Assembly (NCBI GenBank): GCA_002361175.1
Contig: DESG01000092.1
Location: forward strand, 1 to 60,258
DNA: 60,258 nt
Direction: 5' to 3'
Source of the DNA: Lachnoclostridium sp. UBA3320
Lineage (GTDB): Bacteria > Bacillota > Clostridia > Lachnospirales > Lachnospiraceae
The notes below the pieces were generated by a model that did no database searches, was not told where the DNA came from, and saw nothing but the letters and a program-made list of their open reading frames with translations. The position numbers and the translations under genes were made by a program. Positions 46,924 through 55,732 of this stretch are shown here, in pieces (positions within the stretch are counted from its first letter, which is position 1; each line of letters begins with the position of its first letter).

Positions 46924-48141
46924 ATGATTAAACGTATTAAACAGTATGATTGGAAAAAATATAATTTTTCTCTTTTATGTGTTGTTATAGCTGTTTGTTT
47001 TATTGGCACATTATGTGTTAAACTTGCAGGAGGCGAGGAACTTGGCACAACTTTGATGAAAGGACAGCTTACAGGTCTTGGAATTGGTCTTTTTATTGTA
47101 GCCATCTTATCAATAATTGATTATCATTTTATATGCAATTTTGTGCCAATATATTATATAATAGGCTTATTTCTGACTGCTGCTACACATACTGCGCTTG
47201 GCACAGATAATAACACAGACGTAAATAGATGGATTAAAATTGGTCCACTTCCTTCATTTCAGCCAGTTGAGCTTATGAAGATTATATTAATTCTTACAAT
47301 TGCTGTTTTATATACAAAATTTAAGAATAAGGTTGACAAGATAAGTACATTATTTATAATTGTAGTTACAACCATGGTGCCTGTTGTAGTGATTCTTACA
47401 CAGCCAGACTTGTCTTCAAGTCTTGTAATAGTATTTATCATGATAGTTCTTGTCTTTGCAGCGGGTACAGCGTATAAGATATTAACGCCAATAATTGTTA
47501 CAGGCATACCAGCCAGTTTAGTATTGTTCTGGTATGTACAACAGCCAGGAAATTTTATTTTGAGAGGATATCAGTATAAACGTATACATGCTTGGCTCAA
47601 TCCTGACAATGACCCTGACCAGCTTAATTGGCAGCAAAATATGTGCATAAATGCAGTTGCTTCTGGTAAGTTATATGGGAAATTTATTCAGGATAGCGGT
47701 GCCGATAGAGCATCACGCTTATATAATCCGATACCAGTTAATGAAAGTGATTTTATATGGTCTGTTATTGGGGAAGAGTTTGGTTTTTTAGGATGCTGTC
47801 TTATATTATTGCTTTTTGCAGTAATAATATTTAAATGTTTTACCGTAGCTAAAAAAGCACAAGATTTTTTGGGGAGGATGATTGCGCTTGGAGTAGCTGC
47901 AATGTTTATGTTCCAAGTATTTGCCAATATATGTGTAGCGACAAGAATTTTTCCAAATACAGGTTTGCCGCTGCCATTTATAAGCAATGGACTAAGTTCG
48001 ATGATCTCTTCTATGATTGGGATAGGGTTTGTAATGAACATAGGCATACAACCCGCAAGGACAAGTAATTTTGGATTTACTATGCGCCATTCATTTGGAA
48101 GTGATTCTGCCAAAGATATAGACTTGGACTTAGATTTATAA
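46924..48141 (+). CDS. rodA: RodA-type peptidoglycan glycosyltransferase (SEDS)
   Basis: A 405-residue SEDS membrane protein with about ten segments. The catalytic region is AWLNPDNDPDQLNWQQNMCINAVASGKLYGKF, and FIWSVIGEEFGFLG and GLPLPFISNGLSSMISSMIGIGFVMNI follow. It polymerises glycan strands together with the PBP2 encoded upstream. RodA rather than FtsW is inferred from the mre-mrdA context. Confidence 0.9.
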   Translation: MIKRIKQYDWKKYNFSLLCVVIAVCFIGTLCVKLAGGEELGTTLMKGQLTGLGIGLFIVAILSIIDYHFICNFVPIYYIIGLFLTAATHTALGTDNNTDVNRWIKIGPLPSFQPVELMKIILILTIAVLYTKFKNKVDKISTLFIIVVTTMVPVVVILTQPDLSSSLVIVFIMIVLVFAAGTAYKILTPIIVTGIPASLVLFWYVQQPGNFILRGYQYKRIHAWLNPDNDPDQLNWQQNMCINAVASGKLYGKFIQDSGADRASRLYNPIPVNESDFIWSVIGEEFGFLGCCLILLLFAVIIFKCFTVAKKAQDFLGRMIALGVAAMFMFQVFANICVATRIFPNTGLPLPFISNGLSSMISSMIGIGFVMNIGIQPARTSNFGFTMRHSFGSDSAKDIDLDLDL

Positions 48142-48196
48142 CAAATCTTAAAACATCAATGTAGTATTAGTTACTAAAAATAAGAGGGGTGATAAG

Positions 48197-48598
48197 ATGA
48201 AAATAGGATTGGTAGCACATGATGCCAAGAAAAGTCTTATGCAGAATTTTTGTATTGCATATAGGGGTATTTTAAGCAAACACAGTATTTACGCAACAGG
48301 AACAACAGGAAGACTTATTGAGGAAGTAACTAACTTAAATATCCATAAGTATCTTGCAGGACATCTTGGAGGTGAGCAACAGCTTGCATCACAGATAGAG
48401 CATGACCAGATTGATTTAGTTATTTTTTTAAGAGACCCATTATCTCCTAAGTCACATGAACCTGATGTAAACAATGTAATTCACCTTTGTGACACATATA
48501 ACATTCCATTTGCAACAAATCTTGCAACAGCGGAACTGCTTATAAAGTCACTTGACAGAGGAGACCTTGAATGGCGTGAAGTTTTCAAGAAAAAATAG
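48197..48598 (+). CDS. mgsA: Methylglyoxal synthase
   Basis: A 133-residue enzyme making methylglyoxal from dihydroxyacetone phosphate. It starts IGLVAHDAKK and has TGTTGRLIEE, HLGGEQQLA and DLVIFLRDPLSPKSHEPDV, which carry the phosphate site and catalytic aspartates. It bypasses glycolysis when phosphate is short. Its place behind rodA is frequent in Clostridia but has no explained reason. Confidence 0.95.
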   Translation: MKIGLVAHDAKKSLMQNFCIAYRGILSKHSIYATGTTGRLIEEVTNLNIHKYLAGHLGGEQQLASQIEHDQIDLVIFLRDPLSPKSHEPDVNNVIHLCDTYNIPFATNLATAELLIKSLDRGDLEWREVFKKK

Positions 48599-48616
48599 TG
48601 AAAGGCATTATTTATT

Positions 48617-49609
48617 ATGTATTGCAGACGGAAACTATTTCACAGGTTTATAGCACTTTTTACAGTTTCTGTGATTCTTTTAAGCGGATGCACTGAAGCG
48701 TCAGATAAACTGTTTACAGATTACAACTTAAATATTCCTGTAAATGCAGAACTTATGGCAAGCACAGAATGGTACAGCCAAGACTATCTTTCAGAGAATG
48801 TCTGTGTAATACCAGAAAACAAACAGAAGAAAAAAGATACAAACCTTCCAGCGGATGCAGCACTCCTTATAAATACAAAAACCAATGAGATGCTCTATGC
48901 ACATGACATTTATAAAAGACTGTATCCTGCCAGTGTTACTAAAATTGTTACAGCATTTGTTGCATTAAAATATGGAAAGCTTGATGATATAGTTACAATA
49001 AGTTACAATGCATCACATATAACAGAATACGGTGCTAAACTGTGTGGATTTAGCGAAGGCGACAAAGTGAGATTAGATAAGCTTTTATATGCGCTTATAG
49101 TATATTCTGGCAATGATGCAGGTATAGCAGTTGCAGAACATATTTCTGGAAGTGTGGAAGTATTTTCAGAACTTATGAACAAAGAAATGGCAGAACTTGG
49201 AGCTTCTGGCAGCCATTTTACCAATCCACATGGGCTTCATGATGATAATCACTATACAACAGCTTATGATTTATATCTTGTATTTAATAAACTTGTGTCA
49301 GATTATCCTGAATTTATAGATATTATAGACAGAGGAAGCGTTAAGATAAAATTCAAAGATGCTAATGGAAATAAAAAAGAATTGTATTTTACATCAACAG
49401 TAAAATACAAAACAGAGACAGAAACAGAGGTACCACCAGAAGGAGTTACGGTGACTGGTGGCAAAACTGGTACTACTATGATGGCTGGTTCAAACCTTAT
49501 ATTATATTCAACAGGACCAGACGGCAACAATTATATTTCGGTTATTATGCACGCAAGTGATGTATACAGCCTTTACCGTCAGATGAACTATCTGTTGGAT
49601 ATGGAGTAA
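48617..49609 (+). CDS. D-alanyl-D-alanine carboxypeptidase, lipoprotein form
   Basis: A 330-residue peptidase S11 enzyme (low-molecular-weight PBP) that trims the last D-Ala of stem peptides. The catalytic motif is S106-V-T-K109 in YPASVTK, then SGN (164-166) and the KTG of GGKTGTT. The N-terminus ends in ILLSGC with C25, so it is a lipoprotein rather than held by a C-terminal helix, and no such helix is present. It follows mgsA by 18 bases. Confidence 0.9.
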   Translation: MYCRRKLFHRFIALFTVSVILLSGCTEASDKLFTDYNLNIPVNAELMASTEWYSQDYLSENVCVIPENKQKKKDTNLPADAALLINTKTNEMLYAHDIYKRLYPASVTKIVTAFVALKYGKLDDIVTISYNASHITEYGAKLCGFSEGDKVRLDKLLYALIVYSGNDAGIAVAEHISGSVEVFSELMNKEMAELGASGSHFTNPHGLHDDNHYTTAYDLYLVFNKLVSDYPEFIDIIDRGSVKIKFKDANGNKKELYFTSTVKYKTETETEVPPEGVTVTGGKTGTTMMAGSNLILYSTGPDGNNYISVIMHASDVYSLYRQMNYLLDME

Positions 49610-49624
49610 ATATACAGGAACAAA

Positions 49625-49674
49625 TACACAGCCATGCAACAAAGAACATATTCTAATATATGCATGGCTGTGTA
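49625..49674. repeat. Perfect 14-bp inverted repeat behind the carboxypeptidase gene
   Basis: TACACAGCCATGCA at 49625-49638 pairs with TGCATGGCTGTGTA at 49661-49674 over a 22-base loop. It lies between the convergent carboxypeptidase and DUF378 genes. It may end transcription in both directions even without a strong T tract. Confidence 0.6.
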
Positions 49675-49697
49675 TAGGACCAGGAAGAAAAATGTTT

Positions 49698-49901
49698 TTA
49701 ATCGTTAGCTGTATGAATACGTCCATAATAACTTATTGCGTACAGACCGCCTATACCAACAGCAGCGTATATTATACGTGATAAAAGGGACATATCCCCA
49801 AATATAACACGCACAAGGTCAAAATTCAAAAAGCCTATAAGTCCCCAGTTGATTGCACCAATTATAACAAGCGTCAACAGGAGATAGTCAAGAATTTTCA
49901 T
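49698..49901 (-). CDS. DUF378 small membrane protein
   Basis: A 67-residue protein with two membrane segments and the family hallmark TLVIIGAINWGLIGFLNFDLV, followed by IIYAAVGIGGLYAI. The function is unknown. AAAGGAGG precedes the ATG at 49901. A longer frame reaches 49949 but has no ribosome binding site. It is a single gene facing leftward between two rightward operons. Confidence 0.85.
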   Translation of the reverse strand: MKILDYLLLTLVIIGAINWGLIGFLNFDLVRVIFGDMSLLSRIIYAAVGIGGLYAISYYGRIHTAND

Positions 49902-50052
49902 GTAAATTCCTCCTTTTAAATTAAAATAGAATCCTACAATACTAAGCATTACCTAAAAAGTTAAAAATATGTAATATTTTTATGTTAAATATTGCTATTT
50001 AGCCATAAACAGGAACAGTAGCTTTTTATGTCAAATTTGTGAAAACTTTCCT

Positions 50053-50076
50053 AGGGGTGGACAAACCCCTTTTTTA
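50053..50076 (+). terminator. Terminator-like hairpin upstream of the HlyD-like gene
   Basis: AGGGGT at 50053-50058 pairs with ACCCCT at 50065-50070 with six loop bases, and a T run follows. No rightward gene ends nearby. It shares bases with the -35 box of the promoter at 50058-50086, so it may shield that promoter from incoming transcription. Confidence 0.6.
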
Positions 50077-50086
50077 AGTTTATAAT
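50058..50086 (+). promoter_or_regulatory. Promoter of the HlyD-like/ylmE/sepF operon
   Basis: TGGACA at 50058-50063 and TATAAT at 50081-50086 with 17 bases between. The spacer carries the T tract and half the stem of the hairpin at 50053-50076. Confidence 0.6.
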
Positions 50087-50122
50087 AATTTAGTTAATTT
50101 ATGCTTTTGGGGAGGTGTCGCC

Positions 50123-51511
50123 TTGGCAGCACGCAAACAGAAGAAAAAAGTTGTGAAAATGAAACGCCGCCAGAATTTTTTGGCAGGAGCTATATTACTT
50201 ATTTTTTCAGCTTGCCTCCTTATTTTATTTATACAATCTATAACAAAAGAACATGTATCAATATATGAAGTTACTGACACAAAAATTGCAGACGATGAAG
50301 TTATAAGAGGAGTTATAGTAAGAGATGAATCAGTTGTTAAGACAAAGAAAAATGGATTTGTCAATTACTATGTAGGTGAAGGAGCTAAAATAGGAGCTAA
50401 TACAGTTGTATATTCAATTGATGAAACAGGTCAGTTTGCTGGTGATATTTCGGCCATTGAATCAGACAATATATCTCTTTCAGATGATGATACAAGAGAA
50501 ATAAGGAATGATATAGCAAGCTTTCGACAAAATTTTGACCTGTCTGAATACAACAGTGTTACTAATTTTAAATACAATATAGACAATACTCTGCTTAAAA
50601 TGACTACGGTAAGTCTTTTAGAGCAGCTTGACAAGGTTATGAAGAAAAAAGATACTTCTTCACTTGAGTTAGTCAAAGCCAAGCAGCCAGGTATTATTTC
50701 TTTCTGTTCTGACGGACTAGAAGATTTGTCAATAGACAATATTACAAAAGATAATTTTAAAAACATGACTGATAATTGGACACAGCTTAGAACTACAGGT
50801 TCTGTTGATAAAGGAAATGTTGTTTATAAACTTGTAAACAGTGAAAAATGGTCTGTGGTACTTCCTCTGTCAGACAAACAGTATAAAAAAATTTATGATA
50901 AGACAACAATACCTGTCACATTTAAAAAAGATGGGCTTAAAACAACAGCAGAGGTTTCTACATTTATAATAGATTCGTCTTATTATGCAAAGCTTGATTT
51001 TGACAAATACATGATACGTTATCTTGAAAACAGATATGTTGATATAGAAATAGAATTTAATAATGCAGATGGGTTAAAAATTCCTATTTCTTCGATTTTT
51101 AAAAAAAAGTTTTATATAATTCCAAAAGAGTATATTACTAGAGATGATGACAGTGGAAGCGAAGGTGTAATGGTTCTTACATATAGAAAAGATGGAACAA
51201 AGAAAAGGACATTTAAATCTGTTGGAACATACTATGAAGCAGAAAATGACAATGTGTATATTAATGCCTCTATTTGTAAAGCAGGTTCTACAATAACACA
51301 TGGGAAAAATTCAATGCAGCTTGAAAAAACTACAAAACTTGATGGCGTATACAACTGTAATCAGGGATTTTGTGAATTTAGACGTATTGAGAAACTTTAT
51401 TCTAATGATGAATATTCAATTGTATCAAAAGATACTAAATATGGTCTTTCAACATATGACCATATTATATTAAACCCTAGCATAATAAGTGAAGATGAGA
51501 TAATTTATTAG
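50123..51511 (+). CDS. HlyD-like membrane-anchored protein of unknown function
   Basis: A 462-residue protein. A basic N-terminus and one membrane segment (about 19-37) are followed by an extracytoplasmic region. The segment VIRGVIVRDESVVKTKKNGFVNYYVGEGAKIGANTVVYSID is a lipoyl/HlyD-like barrel-sandwich half, and a central mixed region and IPISSIFKKKFYIIPKEYI follow as in adaptor proteins. No transporter gene adjoins. It starts with TTG, eight bases after GGGGAGG. It leads an operon with ylmE, sepF, yggT, ylmH and divIVA, so an envelope or division role is likely. Confidence 0.75.
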   Translation: MAARKQKKKVVKMKRRQNFLAGAILLIFSACLLILFIQSITKEHVSIYEVTDTKIADDEVIRGVIVRDESVVKTKKNGFVNYYVGEGAKIGANTVVYSIDETGQFAGDISAIESDNISLSDDDTREIRNDIASFRQNFDLSEYNSVTNFKYNIDNTLLKMTTVSLLEQLDKVMKKKDTSSLELVKAKQPGIISFCSDGLEDLSIDNITKDNFKNMTDNWTQLRTTGSVDKGNVVYKLVNSEKWSVVLPLSDKQYKKIYDKTTIPVTFKKDGLKTTAEVSTFIIDSSYYAKLDFDKYMIRYLENRYVDIEIEFNNADGLKIPISSIFKKKFYIIPKEYITRDDDSGSEGVMVLTYRKDGTKKRTFKSVGTYYEAENDNVYINASICKAGSTITHGKNSMQLEKTTKLDGVYNCNQGFCEFRRIEKLYSNDEYSIVSKDTKYGLSTYDHIILNPSIISEDEIIY

Positions 51512-51520
51512 GAGGTAAAG

Positions 51521-52213
51521 ATGGTTAAAGAAAATCTTGCAAAGACAGAAGAACGGATAAAAGCAGCATGTGAAAGGTCAGGACGCCGCCCTGACAGTGT
51601 TACGCTTATAGCTGTAAGTAAAACAAAGCCAGTTAGGCTTATAGAAGAAGCATACGAATATGGCATAAGAGAATTTGGAGAAAATAAGGCACAAGAAATG
51701 AAAGAAAAGTATGATGTATTACCTAAGAATATTTCATGGCATTTTATAGGACATCTTCAGACAAATAAAATAAAATATGTTGTTGGTCGTGCATGTCTTA
51801 TTCATTCCATTGACTCGCTTCATCTTGCAGAAGAGATTGATGCATATTGTGAAAAAAAGGGACTGGATGTTGATGTGCTTATAGAAGTCAATGTTGCAAA
51901 AGAGACTACAAAGTCAGGTATAAACCTTGAAGAGACAGAAGAACTTGTAAAAAGCATATCAAGACTTTCACACGTCCATATAAAAGGGCTTATGACAATA
52001 GCGCCTTTTGTCGAAAATGCCGAAAATAATCGGATGATATTTAGAGCTTTAAAAGATTTATCTGTTGACATTAGCCGAAAAAACATTGATAATGTTTCCA
52101 TGGATATTCTTTCAATGGGAATGACCAATGATTATGAAGTTGCTATTGAAGAAGGAGCAACACATGTAAGGGTGGGTACAGCAATTTTTGGTGAAAGAAA
52201 TATTGTGGTATAA
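51521..52213 (+). CDS. ylmE: PLP homeostasis protein YggS/YlmE
   Basis: A 230-residue single-domain PLP-binding protein of the YggS/PROSC family. The PLP lysine is K34 or so in LIAVSKTKPVRLIEEAYEYGIREFGENKAQE. The stretch WHFIGHLQTNKIKYV and the end SMGMTNDYEVAIEEGATHVRVGTAIFG are diagnostic. It controls PLP levels. Its place before sepF is the standard Gram-positive ylm cluster. AGGAGG precedes the ATG. Confidence 0.95.
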   Translation: MVKENLAKTEERIKAACERSGRRPDSVTLIAVSKTKPVRLIEEAYEYGIREFGENKAQEMKEKYDVLPKNISWHFIGHLQTNKIKYVVGRACLIHSIDSLHLAEEIDAYCEKKGLDVDVLIEVNVAKETTKSGINLEETEELVKSISRLSHVHIKGLMTIAPFVENAENNRMIFRALKDLSVDISRKNIDNVSMDILSMGMTNDYEVAIEEGATHVRVGTAIFGERNIVV

Positions 52214-52251
52214 TGGTATTGCCAGATAAGCGCAGGAATGGAGGATGTTAT

Positions 52252-52809
52252 ATGGCTGGCCGTTTAGATAAGTTTATGAATTTCTTAAAATTAACAGATG
52301 AAGACGATTATGATGATGATGAGATGTATGATAGCTATGATGAAAAAGAGCTAAAGCGTGAGGAAAAGCGTATGCAGCGTGAACAAAAAAAGGAAGAGAA
52401 GTTATATTCACAGAAAGATTATAGCACTGACTATGAAGAGCCAGCTTCATTTAATGCTAGAAAGAATACGTCAAGCAAAGTAGTTCCAATACATTCAGCT
52501 TCATCAAGTGGCTTTGAAGTCAATATTGTTAAACCTGCTAATTTTGGAGAGTCACAGCAAGTTTGTGAAATCCTTTTAGGTGGGCAGCCTGTTGTCGTCA
52601 ACCTAGAAGGAATAGATATAGTAGAAGCACAGAGAATTATGGACTTTATATCGGGATGTATTTATTCCATTACAGGAAATATGCGTCAGGTATCAAGGTA
52701 TATATTTATTTTTGCACCAAAGAGCGTTGACATCTCAGGAGATTACATTAAAAATGTGGCAGCAAGCAGCGAAGGAATAAACATTCCTACGTTGAATAAG
52801 GAGTTTTAG
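52252..52809 (+). CDS. sepF: Cell division protein SepF
   Basis: A 185-residue FtsZ-tethering protein. The N-terminal amphipathic helix AGRLDKFMNFLKL binds the membrane, an acidic and basic linker follows, and the C-terminal DUF552 domain has VNIVKPANFGESQQVCEILLGGQPVVVNLEG. I placed the start at the ATG at 52252 behind GGAGG. A longer frame begins at 52213 but would hide the membrane helix. Confidence 0.93.
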   Translation: MAGRLDKFMNFLKLTDEDDYDDDEMYDSYDEKELKREEKRMQREQKKEEKLYSQKDYSTDYEEPASFNARKNTSSKVVPIHSASSSGFEVNIVKPANFGESQQVCEILLGGQPVVVNLEGIDIVEAQRIMDFISGCIYSITGNMRQVSRYIFIFAPKSVDISGDYIKNVAASSEGINIPTLNKEF

Positions 52810-52812
52810 GCA

Positions 52813-53079
52813 ATGCTTCACTATATAGCATATTGTTTAAATATATTTTTCATGATTTTGGAAATATTTGTTCTTTTATACCTTATAAAAAATATGCTTC
52901 CATTTGGTATGGCTTTTAAAGGTTTAATAGATATATTAACTATGCCCGCACTTATGCCCATACAGAAAATAGTAAAATATTCTGTACTTAAATGCTTTAA
53001 AACAGATATAAGTCCATATATTTTATTGATAGTATTATTTTATTTGGGCAATATATGCTCATACCTTATGGAGGTATAA
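52813..53079 (+). CDS. yggT: YggT family membrane protein
   Basis: An 88-residue protein with two hydrophobic segments and a short loop containing LTMPALMPIQKIV, as in YggT/YlmG. It is tied to division and envelope integrity in other bacteria. It lies three bases after sepF and overlaps ylmH by one base. Confidence 0.85.
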   Translation: MLHYIAYCLNIFFMILEIFVLLYLIKNMLPFGMAFKGLIDILTMPALMPIQKIVKYSVLKCFKTDISPYILLIVLFYLGNICSYLMEV

Positions 53080-53885
53080 TGATGGATTTGACAAAAGAAG
53101 AACAGATAATCTATGCCCATTTTGAAGATATGTACAATCTTGCCAATAAGCGTAGTATGCCTGTATTTAGCAATTTTTTAAGTCTTAATGAAATGGAAAT
53201 TATATATAATCTGTTTGAAAATAAAAATATTTCCAAAAATATATTAAAAGATTATGTAAACATTTTTGGTGGCTATAATGACGCAGAAAGAAAGATGGTA
53301 TGTTTTCTGCCAGATAATAGATATCAAGAAGTTAGAGAAGAAGATTTTCCGATAGGATGTGTAAGAATAACTCCTGTTAATAAAAAGTTTTGTGATGTGT
53401 TGTCTCACAGGGACTTTCTTGGAACTGTGATGAGTATAGGCATTGAGAGAAACCAGATTGGAGATATTGTTATAAAAAAAGACGATGACAAAAAATCTTA
53501 TACAGGATATATTTTTTGTTGTATAGATAAAGTTCCTCTGTTTTTAGATATTACGAAAGTACGCCATACATCAGTTATAACAGAGTCTGTTGATGGTACT
53601 AACCTATCACTTACACAAGAATATAAAGACATACTAGGAAGTGTTCCTTCTATGCGCTTAGATGCTATTACTGCTGTTGCTGTTAAAATGTCAAGGTCTA
53701 GATGCCTTTCTCTTATAAAGGATGGGAATGTGTATATTAATGGGCGAATATGTACACAAAATTCTAAAATTGTATGTGACAGTGATATTCTTTCTATAAG
53801 AGGATATGGAAAATATAAAGTAAAGATGCAGCAATACGTGACAAAGAAAGGACGTTATCATATAACTATACAGCAATACATATAA
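53079..53885 (+). CDS. ylmH: YlmH family S4-domain RNA-binding protein
   Basis: A 268-residue protein. The N-terminal part has FSNFLSLNEMEII and GGYNDAERKMVCFLPD, and the C-terminus is an S4 domain, with RLDAITAVAVKMSRSRCLSLIKDGNVYINGR. YlmH-type proteins bind ribosomal RNA or stalled ribosomes. Two ATGs stand together at 53079 and 53082 behind GGAGG. The first overlaps the yggT stop. Confidence 0.9.
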   Translation: MMDLTKEEQIIYAHFEDMYNLANKRSMPVFSNFLSLNEMEIIYNLFENKNISKNILKDYVNIFGGYNDAERKMVCFLPDNRYQEVREEDFPIGCVRITPVNKKFCDVLSHRDFLGTVMSIGIERNQIGDIVIKKDDDKKSYTGYIFCCIDKVPLFLDITKVRHTSVITESVDGTNLSLTQEYKDILGSVPSMRLDAITAVAVKMSRSRCLSLIKDGNVYINGRICTQNSKIVCDSDILSIRGYGKYKVKMQQYVTKKGRYHITIQQYI

Positions 53886-53905
53886 GGAAAAAGGAGGATA
53901 TAAAA

Positions 53906-54622
53906 ATGCTTAAACCAGTTGATATCCAGAACCACACGCTTAGGACGTCAATGAGAGGATATGATAGGACAGAAACAGATGACTTTCTAGCTTCTGTGGC
54001 TGAAAGCTATGAAGAAATTATTAGAGAAAATAGAGATTTACAGGATAAAATAGCTTCTTTAAGTGAAGGCATACAGTATTATAAACAAATAGAAAATACT
54101 TTACAAAAAGCTCTTGTTCTTGCAGAAAAGACTTCTTCTGAAACGCAAGAGACAGCGAAAATACAGGCTGATAATATGGTAAAAGAAGCACAGGAAAAAG
54201 CCGACAACATGGTAAAAGAAGCACAAGAAAAAGCTGACAGCATGGTAAAAGAAGCACAAGAAAAAGCTGACAGTATTACAAAAGAAACAGAAAAGAATGC
54301 AGAAAGCATTATAGAAGATGCAAAAGCAGATGCTTCAAGAATACAGGCAGCATCAAAACAGGAATGTGATGCTATAAAAGCAAAATCACTTAAACTTATA
54401 CAGGAATATGAAGATTACCGAGAGCAGTTAAAAAAGCTTGTTTTATCTCAGCTTGATTTTCTTCAAAAAAAAGAATTTAATCTAAATGTATCTGCAAAAG
54501 AAGAAGATGAATTAACTGTTCCAAAAGAAAAATTCTCATGGAATAATGGTGAATATAAAGTTTCTAAAACACCTGAAACATCGGCTACTGAAAGTGGATT
54601 TACATTTATTGATACAGAGTAA
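53906..54622 (+). CDS. divIVA: DivIVA-type division and polarity protein
   Basis: A 238-residue coiled-coil protein that gathers at curved membranes and poles. The N-terminal LKPVDIQNHTLRTSMRGYDRTETDDFLASVAESYE is the classical membrane-binding domain. A long coiled coil follows with tandem 11-residue repeats (AQEKADNMVKE) at about residues 91-123. The C-terminus is variable. AAGGAGG precedes the ATG. It closes the ylm cluster. Confidence 0.93.
   Translation: MLKPVDIQNHTLRTSMRGYDRTETDDFLASVAESYEEIIRENRDLQDKIASLSEGIQYYKQIENTLQKALVLAEKTSSETQETAKIQADNMVKEAQEKADNMVKEAQEKADSMVKEAQEKADSITKETEKNAESIIEDAKADASRIQAASKQECDAIKAKSLKLIQEYEDYREQLKKLVLSQLDFLQKKEFNLNVSAKEEDELTVPKEKFSWNNGEYKVSKTPETSATESGFTFIDTE
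54176..54274 (+). repeat. Three tandem 33-base repeats inside divIVA
   Basis: Three near-identical units, each coding MVKEAQEKAD plus N or S, start at 54176, 54209 and 54242. Copies two and three differ by only one or two bases. A degenerate fourth unit follows. The heptad-like 11-residue period extends the coiled coil. Confidence 0.85.
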
Positions 54623-54635
54623 AGAAGGAGAAATT

Positions 54636-55730
54636 ATGGGCAGTATAATTACAGTACATTATGATAAGAATCCTATTTATAATATAACTATAGAGCATGA
54701 TTTTAAAGAGTTGTCTAGTGTTTTACAAAAACTTGACACTAAAGGGCATAGGATTTGTGTAGTTGCTGACAGTTTGGTGGCGTCACTCTACTTAGATGAT
54801 ATTATGGATATTGTCAAAAACTGTGCTTTAGAGGCGATTTCGTTTGTATTTGAGGCAGGAGAGAAGTCCAAAAATCTTGATACTGTAACAGATTTATATG
54901 AAAAACTTGTAAAGGCAGGCTTTGATAGAAAAGATACTCTTATTGCACTTGGCGGAGGTGTCACAGGCGACCTTACAGGATTTGCTGCTGCAACATATCT
55001 TAGAGGCATACGTGTAATACAGCTTCCAACATCACTCCTTGCAATGGTAGACAGCAGTATAGGAGGTAAGACAGGTGTTGATTTTAGAGGATATAAAAAT
55101 ATGGTTGGCGCATTTCATCAGCCATCAGCTGTTTATATGAATATCTCCACACTTAAAACGCTCACTGACAAGCAGTATTATTCAGGCTTTGGTGAAATTG
55201 TTAAACATGGTCTTATACGTGACATTAAATATTTTAAATTTATAGAAGAAAACTACGATAAAATAAATGCACGTGACCCTGTAATACTTGAAAAAATAGT
55301 TGCAGGAAGTTGTGAAATCAAGCGTGCTGTTGTAGAAAATGACCCTCTTGAAAAAGGCGAGAGAGCAGTTTTAAACTTTGGGCATACACTGGGACATTCA
55401 ATAGAAAAACTTAAAAACTTTACAATGTTACATGGCGAGTGCGTATCTGTTGGAATGGCAGCTGCATTATATATATCTATGAACCGTGGAATGATAAATG
55501 AAAGTGAATATAAAAAAGCGTGTAAAGTGTTACAGGCTCTAAATCTTCCGCTTGCTGTAAAAGATTTAAGCTCTGAAGATATAATAAAAGTTTCAAAAAG
55601 TGACAAAAAAATGGATGCTGGAAAAATAAAATTCATACTTCTTGACGGCATAGGCAATGCTGTAATAAAGAATGATGTCACAGATTATGAGATGGCCGAG
55701 GCACTTACAACTGGGAGTTTAAAACTTTAA
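54636..55730 (+). CDS. aroB: 3-dehydroquinate synthase
   Basis: Second enzyme of the shikimate pathway, using NAD and a metal ion. It has 364 residues. Motifs are GGGVTGDLTGFAAATYLRG, QLPTSLLAMVDSSIGGKTGVDF and the metal-binding NFGHTLGHSIE. I set the start at 54636 after GAAGGAG, because the frame upstream overlaps divIVA. It is an unrelated metabolic gene within a division and lipoprotein operon. Confidence 0.95.
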   Translation: MGSIITVHYDKNPIYNITIEHDFKELSSVLQKLDTKGHRICVVADSLVASLYLDDIMDIVKNCALEAISFVFEAGEKSKNLDTVTDLYEKLVKAGFDRKDTLIALGGGVTGDLTGFAAATYLRGIRVIQLPTSLLAMVDSSIGGKTGVDFRGYKNMVGAFHQPSAVYMNISTLKTLTDKQYYSGFGEIVKHGLIRDIKYFKFIEENYDKINARDPVILEKIVAGSCEIKRAVVENDPLEKGERAVLNFGHTLGHSIEKLKNFTMLHGECVSVGMAAALYISMNRGMINESEYKKACKVLQALNLPLAVKDLSSEDIIKVSKSDKKMDAGKIKFILLDGIGNAVIKNDVTDYEMAEALTTGSLKL

Positions 55731-55732
55731 AT

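Noticed and set aside
54176..54274. CRISPR-like array
   Set aside because: The repeats touch each other without spacers and are in frame in a coding region. No cas genes are near.
54079..54309. Minus-strand repetitive protein opposite divIVA
   Set aside because: It is the antisense image of the 33-base repeats. The plus-strand DivIVA is well supported.
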